Below are positions 31,869 through 41,611 of a stretch of 64,000 nucleotides of DNA, piece by piece. A model generated the notes under the pieces. The model was not told where the DNA came from. It did not search any database and saw nothing but the letters and a program-made list of their open reading frames with translations. Source of the stretch: Impatiens glandulifera (taxonomy: Eukaryota > Streptophyta > Magnoliopsida > Ericales > Balsaminaceae); assembly GCF_907164915.1 (NCBI RefSeq), contig NC_061862.1:75407718-75471717 (forward strand). The letters are read 5' to 3'. Position 1 is the first letter of the stretch. Each line of letters starts with the position of its first letter. Made by a program: the position numbers and the translations under genes.

Positions 31869-34800
31869 TCTAATGCCAGTCCTAGATTTTCTAATGTCAG
31901 TCCTAACTCTTCTAATGCCGGTCCTATCTCTTTAAATGTCGGTCCTGACATCACATATCCACCTTCTACCGGTCCTAATCGCCAAGATAATAAATGTACT
32001 AACAAAGCTATGAGCCACCGGTCGAATCAAAAGAACCAAAGCATAGATGTTGATTTGGAATCAGACGATAGCACTGACTATGATGAAACTATAATATGCG
32101 ACCTCGAATATCATAAATCCATGAAGAAGATATCGGCAACAAAGATCAAACCAAAAGCAAAGAGGCATAATTCTTCCAAAACAAGTGCTGAAATTGAAAA
32201 GATCGATCAAGAAACTAGATCGAATAATTCTAAAACAGCTAAGAAGGGTAAGAATGAATCGAAAATCAAAGAAAGGAAAAACATGAAGGCAAATAACTCA
32301 AGTTCTAAGAAGAATGCTGAAGTAAATCCCAAGGAAACTGTGACACCCGAGGCTAACCCTGAGATATTGAACCTGGGTGCGTTTTCTCCACTCGTTAATC
32401 TGGATCCTGAAATACCAATTGATAGTATTCAAAAGAGGAAAACTGATACACAAGAGAAGAGCACTAAAGGGGATATTCTAAAGAAGATCGGAACAATTGA
32501 AGACAACGGTTTTGTGGGAAATATAAGGGTTAGATGGGCCGAAAAGAACAAACAAGTCAGGAAAGATAGCATCCCTGAAACAGTCACCTCCTCAGCTCCT
32601 CCTACTGCTGCAATTCCTGGCAAAGAAAATACTCAGGCTGATAACAAGGATCTTACTGCTGGTCCAACGTGGTCAATGAGAAAAAACGAAATAGCAAATT
32701 TGGCAGGACTGAGAAACCAGATGAAGAAGCTATTTTTCCAAATTAATAAACAAGAGATTACGATGCCCCAAGAAAGAAATGATCAGTTGAATGCTCAGTT
32801 CAAAACTCACTATCTAAAGAATTGGAATCTCTTCAACAAAGACCAATATGATGAAGTGATCAAGTGGACGGTTGACGCCATGAAGGAAATTTCGAAATGT
32901 AATAAAACAAAAGTGTACACTATCATGAGCAACCCAAATAAAACTTGGCAAGAAGGAAAGGTGTGGAATGGAAATGCCATGAGCGATCCAGAAAAGGGAA
33001 AATTCCAGATAGACACCTTATTCCCAAAGGTAATTACACTTGATCATCCTCACCGATTTGAGCTCCCACCCGAAATTGAAGAAAAATGTGTCAAGGCATG
33101 GGAGTTTGTCATAGTTGGTCATTTTATGGGCAACATGAAAGCACCATTTGCTGAGGTTAAAAGAACGTTGATGGGTCAGTGGGAATCCTCTGGTCTAGAG
33201 AGGATCACAATCAATGATCACGGATTCTACTTTCTATCCTTCAGGAATGGAAGCGAAATAAAGTCGATCATAGAGAGCGAATATACTTTTATCAGGGGAA
33301 AAAGATTCAAGTTGTACAAGTGGAGCGAGGAACTTAATACTAATCATAGACCGCCTGAACTTGAACAAATCTGGGTAAATCTCAAGAATGTTCCACCACA
33401 CATGTGCAACCCGATGGGCATGGCCTATATTTCAAGCATTATAGGCAAACCACTTATGTTTGACCCAGCAATGGAAGGTTATGAGCGTGCATCTGTGGCC
33501 AGAGTTAGTGTCGAAATCCATCCAAGTAGCTCTCTTCCAATCAAGCTTGAACTTAAAGATAGACTGGGAAATTTATTTGACATTGGAGTACAATACGAAT
33601 GGAAACCAAATCGATGTATATGGTGTATCACTTTCACACACGCTACGAATAAATGTCCAATCAATAATAATCTAAAATCGAAGGCCAATAACAACACTCA
33701 AGTAAGCGATATCAATGACTCTAACCAGGCTCAGGTTGAGAGAAATATGAACAGGTCTGAACTTAACAGCAATGAACGCACTAAGGATGATAAGATGGGC
33801 AACCAAAAGCAAGAACAGATAAGGGTAAGGAAGAAGATAGGAAAAAGAATGAAGTGGGTAAGGGTACAAGCTGACCCTACTAACGTTGATCATATTGGTC
33901 ATGTTCAGGGCACCGGTCCTAGGGATTCTGTTTTCTCAAGAATAGGTCCTATTCAAAATGTCAGTCCTGGTCAGGGTATCGGTCCTGATAAAGCTGGACA
34001 TAGACACACCGGTCCTAGAGCTTCTCATAAAGCTACTGTTCCTAGCCATATTGACCATATTAAGTCTGGTCTTGGACTTGTTGATCATGAAACTACTCAA
34101 GCTACCGGACTTGCTACTACAGGTCTTAATGAAAAGTGTGCAACCATTGCTGATCCCGGCTATATTGGTCCTAATACTGGCACAAGTCCTATTATTGTGG
34201 ATGATACTATTGTTGGTTCTAACTCCACCGATCCCAATACTGATCAAAGAACTGGTCTTGAAGTAACTACATGTCCTAGTTCCAAAGTTTCTGAAATTCA
34301 AAGATCTATGGGACGGGGAATACTTGGCCCATATGAAACAAGCAAAATTGGATCTGAAGGCACTCCAATAGGTCGTGAGTCTACTCTTCACAGTTCTAGG
34401 AATGCAAGCAGGAACCTAAAAAACAATGTCATCAAAATTCGAAATGACCTGACCCTTGGGCTCAGAGCCACCTTTCGAGATGATGAACAGGAGAATCTTG
34501 GAATAAGTAATAAAGAAGCTCTTGAAAATGGACTGGGAAATCTTGGGTTTTGTGAAATCAAAAGATCAAGTGCAGAAGAAGACAATTTGGTATTGAATAA
34601 GGCAGTGAGCCTTAATTCTAAAGTAGGGCGAATAAAAACCGATAACAAACATGAATCTAGTAGTGAAGAGGTTCAAAGTCAGAAAAAATCTACTAAAGCA
34701 GAAAAAGATGAAAATCGAAGACAAAGCAGAAAGATCCTGGATCCAGAAGCTACTAAATCTATCACGGGAGAAGATGAGATCTACATGAGGCAACCCTCAC

Positions 34801-34937
34801 TCAATGGCAATAGTATTCCATGTAATCAAACTGTAGCCATTGAGGATAGTGAGGCAAGTGATGCTTATGATTTCTCTGATAAAGAGGTCCAGGACAGTCT
34901 GGAAAGTCAGGAACCCAACACTTATATTCATTCATGA
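31869..34937 (+). CDS. LINE ORF1 protein (DUF4283 and CCHC zinc knuckle), 5'-truncated
   Basis: The frame is open from upstream of 31869 to TGA 34935-34937, about 1020 codons. It is an RNA-binding chaperone-like protein that coats LINE RNA. Counting from codon 31866: a low-complexity start with SP/GP repeats; a Lys/Ser-rich region (residues 45-150); a DUF4283 domain about 410-570 (WEFVIVGHFMGNMKAPFAE, later RGKRFKLYKWSEELN); and a zinc knuckle CIWCITFTHATNKC at 584-597, the CX2CX4HX4C form. Then come a basic linker and a long Gly-Pro repeat region (about 680-800). No ATG lies near the beginning, so the true N-terminus is missing or lies in flanking DNA. The stop overlaps the ORF2 start by ATGA. 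The total is longer than most plant ORF1 proteins because of the repeat region. Confidence 0.88.
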   Translation, partial: SNASPRFSNVSPNSSNAGPISLNVGPDITYPPSTGPNRQDNKCTNKAMSHRSNQKNQSIDVDLESDDSTDYDETIICDLEYHKSMKKISATKIKPKAKRHNSSKTSAEIEKIDQETRSNNSKTAKKGKNESKIKERKNMKANNSSSKKNAEVNPKETVTPEANPEILNLGAFSPLVNLDPEIPIDSIQKRKTDTQEKSTKGDILKKIGTIEDNGFVGNIRVRWAEKNKQVRKDSIPETVTSSAPPTAAIPGKENTQADNKDLTAGPTWSMRKNEIANLAGLRNQMKKLFFQINKQEITMPQERNDQLNAQFKTHYLKNWNLFNKDQYDEVIKWTVDAMKEISKCNKTKVYTIMSNPNKTWQEGKVWNGNAMSDPEKGKFQIDTLFPKVITLDHPHRFELPPEIEEKCVKAWEFVIVGHFMGNMKAPFAEVKRTLMGQWESSGLERITINDHGFYFLSFRNGSEIKSIIESEYTFIRGKRFKLYKWSEELNTNHRPPELEQIWVNLKNVPPHMCNPMGMAYISSIIGKPLMFDPAMEGYERASVARVSVEIHPSSSLPIKLELKDRLGNLFDIGVQYEWKPNRCIWCITFTHATNKCPINNNLKSKANNNTQVSDINDSNQAQVERNMNRSELNSNERTKDDKMGNQKQEQIRVRKKIGKRMKWVRVQADPTNVDHIGHVQGTGPRDSVFSRIGPIQNVSPGQGIGPDKAGHRHTGPRASHKATVPSHIDHIKSGLGLVDHETTQATGLATTGLNEKCATIADPGYIGPNTGTSPIIVDDTIVGSNSTDPNTDQRTGLEVTTCPSSKVSEIQRSMGRGILGPYETSKIGSEGTPIGRESTLHSSRNASRNLKNNVIKIRNDLTLGLRATFRDDEQENLGISNKEALENGLGNLGFCEIKRSSAEEDNLVLNKAVSLNSKVGRIKTDNKHESSSEEVQSQKKSTKAEKDENRRQSRKILDPEATKSITGEDEIYMRQPSLNGNSIPCNQTVAIEDSEASDAYDFSDKEVQDSLESQEPNTYIHS

Positions 34938-37900
34938 ATATAGTGACATGGAACATAAGGGGACTCAATGACCCTCTAAAATGTAAAGAAATCAGGAGGA
35001 TCATTAAGAATCAGAAGATCACTATTATGGGTATTCTTGAGACAAAAGTCAAAAGTCAGAACGTTGAGAAGGTTAGTAAACTGTGTATTGATAGTAGCTG
35101 GGAAATCATTCATAACTCAAATGACAAAACGGGCAGAATCTGGGTTATTTGGGATAACAAAGTTGTTGAGGTGATGACTCTTTTTTCGAATGATCAAGCA
35201 ATCCTGGTGGAGGTCAAAGACAGAATCACAAGAATCGTGTTTAATCTTGCTATTATCTATGGTAGCAACTCAAGCACGGAAAGAAGACTCCTCTGGAATT
35301 GTCTTAGAAATTGGATCGGTATTGATAAATCTTGGGCTGTCCTCGGTGATTACAACGTAACTAGAAACGAATCTGATCGTAGCCTAGAATCTGAAATTAC
35401 TCGGGATATGATTGAATTTAATGACTGCATCAGAGATATGGGTTGTATCGAGCCTACTAATTCTAGGAACTTCTTCACTTGGTCTTCTACGAGAGGGAAT
35501 GAACAAATTAGAAAAAGTAGAATTGACAGATGTCTGGTAAATGAGAACTGGATTAACCAATTTCCGAGAAGTCAACTTCATGTTTTGAATCCGGGTATAT
35601 CTAATCACTGCCCGATTAAATTGTTCTGTGAAAAGGAAGAAAGGTTCAAAAGGCCCTTTAAATTTTTCAATTTTTGGATGGATAACGATAAATTCAAGGG
35701 TATCCACAAAAGTGTATGGTCAACAGATGTCAAAGGTTCCAACATGTACAGGGTTTCTGAGAAGCTTAAACTCCTGAAGAATCATCTCCAAAGCTTTGAC
35801 AAGAAGAAGTTCAGCAATATCTCCAATAGAGTTCTGGCTGCTAGAGAAGAACTGGAAGAGGTTCAGAAAAAGTTATTAATGGATGATAGTGATGAACAAC
35901 TCAATGAAACAGAAAGATATGCGCTTGAAAACTTCAGGAAGCTGAGTCTGCTTGAAGAGAATTTTGTTAGACAGAAATCAAGACAGAGCTGGCTTTCGTT
36001 GGGTGACAAAAACACAGCTTTCTTCTACAGAAAATGCAAGGCTAGAAACATGAGAAACAATGTGTACAGGCTGAAGAATGATGATGGTGAATATGTTCAG
36101 GGTCAAAAGGGTGTCCAAGATCTGGCTATTGATTTCTATAAGCAGCTTATGGGTACAAGAAAGCAGCATCAAAGTCACCTGAATACCTTGTATCAAATTA
36201 TTGATAGGAAAATCTCTGCAGAAGATAGTCGCGAGTTGATAAGGGTGGTCACGAAGGTTGAGGTTAAATAAGCTCTGTTTAGTATTGATGGGAATAAAAG
36301 TCCGGGTCCTGATGGGTTTAATGCACAGTTCTTCAAAGATAATTGGTCGGTTGTGGGTAAAGATGTTACTGATGGGGTTCTGGAGTTTTTCAAAAACAGG
36401 AAGATGTTAAAGCAATGGAATACATCGGTCCTAACCTTGATCCCCAAAACTGCGGTACCTGAGAAAGTACAAGATTTCAGACCAATTTCCTGCTGCAATG
36501 TGATTTATAAAATAATTTCCAAAATCATTTCTAAACGTTTTAAAAATGTTATAGGAAAAATAATAAATCTTAATCAATCTGCATTCATCCCCGGTAGGAC
36601 AATCTCTCATAATATTCTTCTCATGCAGAGCCTATTAAAAGGCTACGGGAAAAAGAAAATATCCCCGAGAGTGGCTTTTAAAATAGATATCAAGAAAGCT
36701 TTTGACTCTGTTAGATGGGAAGCCATTCGAGACTTTCTGGTTGTTTCTGCTTTTCCTATGATTTTTATCGATTGGATTATGCAATGCGTTTCATCATCAT
36801 GCTTTGTTGTTAGCGTCAATGGAGTTCACAGAGGCTATTTCAAAGGTGAAAACGGGGTAAGGCAAGGGGACCCCCTCTCTTCTTACCTTTTCGTAGCTAT
36901 CATGGCGATCTTTGAGAGCATCTTCGCGATGTTCCGAAAGAATCGTCCATACATCTTTCACCCATTCTGTGAGATAGAGGAGGTAACAAATTTATGCTTT
37001 GCTGACGATTTGTTCATTCTAGCGCACGCGGACGTTGATTCCATTAAAACTATTAGGGCTGCACTAACGTTCTTTTCTGAGGTAACAGGTTTAACTATTA
37101 ATGAAAGCAAAAGTGTGGCATTTTATGGAGGCGTGAAGGACGAAACAAAACAGGACATCTTCAACATCATGGGCATCAAGGAAGGCAGATTTCCCATAAG
37201 GTACTTAGGAATTCCGTTAACTGCAAAGCAGATCGAGATCTCACACTGCAAGCCGCTGATTGAAAAGGTAAAAAACACGATATCTGGCTGGGCAGCGAAA
37301 AAACTTTCTTATGCAGGGAGGATCGAACTTATCAAAACCGTGGTTATGGGCATAGTTGGCTATTGGGAGCAGCAAATGGTCATTCCGAAGAAGGTAATGA
37401 AGGAACTCGACACACTGATGAGAAACTTTATCTGGGGAAATAGTGGAAGAGGAGGAAAGAAAGTCAAATGGACCGCTCTCTGCAAACCGAAGGACGAGGG
37501 AGGCATCGACTTGAAGAACTGTATCGAGTGGAACAAGGCTCTAACCTTCAAGCATCTGTGGGCTTTGAAGCGCAATCAGGAGTCACTATGGATCAAATGG
37601 GTGCATACGAGATTTATGAAACACGAAACCAGCATCTGGACCTGCAAAATTCACGAAGGTATGAGCTGGTCTCTAAAAAAGATTCTTAAACTAAGAAGCG
37701 ATATTGCAGATCTTTATGACATCCGACTAGGGGACGGGAAATGCACTCTATTCTGGCACGACCCTTGGTTTGAAAACCAGCCCATCATCAACAAGGAGCA
37801 GTTTCAAAATACTCGTATCAGAAGGGACTGCGCAAAAGCGAAAATCAGAGACATCAAATACGGGAATTGGAACTTGCTCTTGAGAAGAATTCCAGAAGGA

Positions 37901-38575
37901 AAGAGGATACTTGATCATATAAGTAACATACAACTACACGACAGACCGGATATTCATGAATGGAAAGCTGAGGACAATGGGAAGCTGGTATTGAAGAAAA
38001 TATGGGAGGTAATCCGGGAAAAAGCGCAGAAAGTAGAATGGGCTCCTCTTGTATGGTCAACGAAGATTATCCCTCGACACCAGTTCATCCTATGGCTCGC
38101 CTTCTGGGAAAGACTCAACACATGTGATCGTATCAGTAAGTATATGAGCATCCCGGACGCGAGCTGTCTTCTATGCATAGGAAATGAAGAAACCATAGAT
38201 CACCTATTCAGGAGCTGTTGTATTGCTTCGGAGCTTTGGGACAGATTCTATAAAAGTCTGGAGCTGATCAGTTTCCCGAGCGAATGGAATGAAATCAAAG
38301 AAGCGGCACTACTCAAAGCCAAGGGAAATAGATTTGCAACAAGCGTGTTCAAGTGCGGCTTTGGAGCAGTGGTGTATAACATTTGGCAAGAACGGAATGC
38401 AAGGGTATATGACGGAACCCGCATGAGCATTGACGAGTTATGGAAAGATATTGTATCGGATTGTAGCGCCCTCGCGGGAACGTGGAGAGGAATTCCAAGC
38501 ACGGAGCAGAACTGGAATATCTGCAGGAACTGGAATTTACCGTTTTTAAACTCACTAGAATTAAAAGCATTGTAA
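34934..38575 (+). pseudogene. LINE ORF2: endonuclease, reverse transcriptase and zf-RVT, one premature stop
   Basis: ATG at 34934 overlaps the ORF1 stop. The frame runs 1213 codons to TAA 38573-38575 with a single internal TAA at 36269-36271. The apurinic-type endonuclease occupies residues 1-225 (IVTWNIRGLND, ILETK, GDYNVTRNESD, SRIDRCLV, ISNHCPIK). A linker follows, then the stop. The reverse transcriptase follows (SPGPDGFNAQFFK, DFRPISCCNVIYKI, AFIPGRTISHN, FKIDIKKAFDSVRW, GVRQGDPLSSYLF), with the catalytic FADD at residues 689-692. The C-terminus is a zf-RVT domain near 1080-1165 (WLAFWERLNTCDRIS, CLLCIGNEETIDHLFRSC). ORF2 nicks target DNA and primes cDNA synthesis on it. The stop separates the two enzymes, so this copy is probably inactive alone. 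Confidence 0.93.
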
Positions 38576-38725
38576 ACAGATAATTCATTTACGTTTTTAG
38601 CTTTTATTCAGAATGTTACGACTTCAAAATCATTCTAGGCCTATCTAGAATGATCTCTTAAACTCGTGGTTTTTTTTCCCGTTTTTGGGAATTTTTAATG
38701 AAATGACGCTAAGTCGTTTTCCCCC

Positions 38726-38745
38726 AAAAAAAAAAAAAAAAAAAA
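38726..38745 (+). repeat. LINE poly-A tail
   Basis: About 20 A residues directly follow the 3' UTR (AAGTCGTTTTCCCCC). This marks the 3' end of the LINE. Confidence 0.95.
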
Positions 38746-40414
38746 CTTTGCCTTCATATATAGAAGTGTAAAGGACATAAAAAGAAGTGTTTCAATAATG
38801 TGAACATATTATTTCAATGATGTCAATATATTGTTTCAATAATTACAACAACTTATGCAGATTACAACAACACACGCGGATTATAACAACTCAAAAGACT
38901 ATCACATACAAAAATAACAATTCATGGATCTATAATTTGGTTGAACAACATGACTACCCATTTTTGTCTAAAAAAAGTCATGTTATCTGATACCACATTT
39001 TTTAGACCAAGTTTAACAGTCAGGTACTCTATATACATTAATACAAATACGCCACAGTCCCCATTTAATTTTTGCTTTTGGGACTTTTGGGTGTGGGATT
39101 CTATGAAATGGAAAACTATCTAGGGTCATCTTAGGATACCTGACAATTTCCACTTCAGACATTGCTTGTTTAAGAAAGTACGGAATCATTTCACATATGG
39201 GTTGCATGAATTGTTCAAAATTTTCGCCCTTGAAAATTGACTGATCACAATCGTACACGTCAATTCTCCATTCTGTAAGTCGCACAACACACAGTACCTA
39301 ATGAAAAATCTCAAGGTTGAGTGGAACGTAAATGTCATCAACCGTGCTCCACATCAGCATATGTCTGTCCTCCCCACCCCGGTAGTACTCTATAAATTTT
39401 GTATCAAAAGAAAAGACTTTTCGATCTTAAAAAACTGTTCATATTATGAGGACAACATAGTAGTTAGATGGACATCGACAATTGTGAAATCCTTAGTGTA
39501 AGTCTTAGGGTAAGTGGCTGCTTTTTTCTTAGTAGAAAACATGCGCATTGATCTCCTGCACAATACACGTGAATAATACAATAAGCATGATGCCACAATA
39601 CGCGTGAATTATACAAAATGCGTGAATCATACTCTATATTGAAGAATACCTCATCAGTGAGCCACTTAGCTTTCCTCAACATTGTATTGAAGATTCTATA
39701 GGTTGTAGAGCAAGTATTTACACCCACCATTTTAAATTCATTTGTTTTCCTCAACAAACTCATCAACTCTTTCAGCAGTTTCAGATCAAATTTCACCAAA
39801 TGATCGACCTTGATTGGATCTTTGACCCTCATTTTTTTTTCTGAAGGGTCGGTGTAGGGAGTAAGTAGTTTCGACCTCAACCTCTTTCTCTTATATTGGA
39901 CTGCAGTATTCTTCACTTCCACCACATCCTCTTCCTCCTTGTCTACCTTTTTCTCCACCTTCTTGTCCACCTTCTCCACAGATACATCCTCCTCCTCCTT
40001 GTCTACCTTCTTCTCCACCTTATTATTCTTCTCCACAAATACATCCTCCTCCTCCTCCTCCTTGTCTTCCTTCTTCTCCACCTTCTTATTTTGCACCTTC
40101 TTCTTCTCCAGATTCCAGACTCCACCTTCACATTCTTCTTGTCCTCCTTCTTCTTCTCCAAATCCTTCTTCTCCACCACCATCACATCCACCTTCTCCTT
40201 CACCAGATCTTCCTCAATCTTTTGATTGTCTTCCTCAATCTTCTCAAAATCCTCATCTTTCTCCAAATCCTCATACTTCATCACCGTAATCTTCTCATTC
40301 ACCACATCTTCCTCCACCTTCTCATTCACCGGATCCATAAAATAATACAAAAAATTAGACAAAATGCGTAAAACAATACAAAGAATTAGACAAAATACGT
40401 GAATTGTACATACA

Positions 40415-41292
40415 TCATCCTTCAGCACCACATCCTCCTCCACCTTATCATTCATCTTATCAGCCACATCCTCAATCTTCTCATTAAACTTTTGCACATC
40501 ATCAATTTTATGTGAATTGTACAAAAAAATAGACAAAATACGTGAATTAGATAAAATGTGTGAATTGTATATACCTCATCCTTCAGCACAACATCATTCT
40601 CATTCATCACATTTTCTTTCACCTTCTCATTCACCTTATCCACCACATCATTCAACTTTTGCACATCATCATACTTGATGACCACATCCTTCTCATTCAC
40701 ATTTTCCACATCCTCAATCTTATTAAACTTCTGAACATCATCAATATTATGTGAATTGTTCCAAAAATTAGACAAAGTGCATGAATTAGGCAAAATGCAT
40801 GAATTAAACAATATGCATAAATTGTACATACCTCAATCTTCTCACCATTCATCACATCTTTCTCCACCATCTCATTCACCTTATCCACCACATGATTCAA
40901 CTTCTACACATCATCATCTTTGAGGACCACATCCTTATCATTCACCTTCTCCACATCCTCCACATCCTCAATCTCATTAAACTTCTGCACATCATCAATA
41001 TTATGTGAATTGTAAAAAAAATTAGACAAAATGCGTGAATTGTACATACCTCAAATTTTTCACCATTCATCACATCTTCCTCCACCATCTCAATCACCTT
41101 ATCCACCCCATCCTCAATCTGCACATCATCATCCTTGAGGACCACATCCTCCACATTCTCCACATCCCCAATCTCATTAAACTTCTGCACATCATCAATA
41201 TATTGTGAATTGTACAAAAGGAGTGAATTAGAAAAAATATGTGAATTGTACAAAAGGCGTGAATTGTACAAAATGCGTGAATTTTACATACC
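40415..41292 (-). repeat. Tandemly amplified exon-intron units in the Ulp1-like gene
   Basis: On the minus strand, in-phase exons alternate with similar introns: exons 41184-41050 (135 bp, 45 codons), 40984-40832 (153 bp, 51 codons), 40730-40575 (156 bp, 52 codons) and a weaker one near 40490-40414. Introns 41291-41185, 41049-40985, 40831-40731 and 40574-40490 start GTATGTA or GTATATA, are built of CAATTCACGCATTTTGT words and mostly end GATGATGTGCAG. Each exon starts KFNEI or KFNKI and carries DVEN/DVVLKDD and VNEMVEEDVMN-type segments. The second exon has one TAG; the last acceptor is changed to CAA. Confidence 0.8.
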
Positions 41293-41503
41293 CCAATCTT
41301 CTCATTCATCACATCTTCCTTTACCATCTCATTCACAAAATCCTCAATTAACACATTCACATTTTTTCAATCTTCCTCATTCACCAGATCCTCATCCTTC
41401 TCCTCCAACATATCCTCATCCTTGTCTTCCTCATTCACCTTCTCCACATCCTCATCCTTGTCTTCCAAGAAATCCTCATCCCAGTCTTCCAAAATATACT
41501 CAT

Positions 41504-41611
41504 CCTTGTCTTCCTCATTTACCTTCTCCACACACTCATCCTTGTCTTCCTCATTTACCTTCTCCACACACTCATCCTTGTCTTCCTCATTTACCTTCTC
41601 CACACACTCAT
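41504..41611 (-). repeat. Three identical 36 bp coding repeats
   Basis: CCTTGTCTTCCTCATTTACC plus 16 bases repeats perfectly at 41504, 41540 and 41576. On the minus strand each unit encodes the 12-residue acidic segment EEDKDECVEKVN. Diverged copies flank it on both sides. It lies in the acidic region of the Ulp1-like gene. Confidence 0.95.

Larger units (their letters stand above)
31869..38745 (+). mobile_element. LINE (L1-type non-LTR retrotransposon), nearly full length
   Basis: The element contains ORF1 (to 34937), ORF2 (34934-38575, one stop), a 150 bp 3' UTR and a poly-A tail (38726-38745). AAACTTTG occurs just before 31869 (31861-31868) and at the end of the tail (38743-38750), a candidate 8 bp target-site duplication. 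No ATG precedes the ORF1 reading frame within the element, so the 5' end is probably truncated inside ORF1. Both ORFs are otherwise open over 6.7 kb, so the insertion is young relative to the MULE it interrupts. Confidence 0.85.

Noticed and set aside
33479..38588. Numerous minus-strand ORFs within the LINE
   Set aside because: Shadows of ORF1 and ORF2, which have clear domains on the plus strand.
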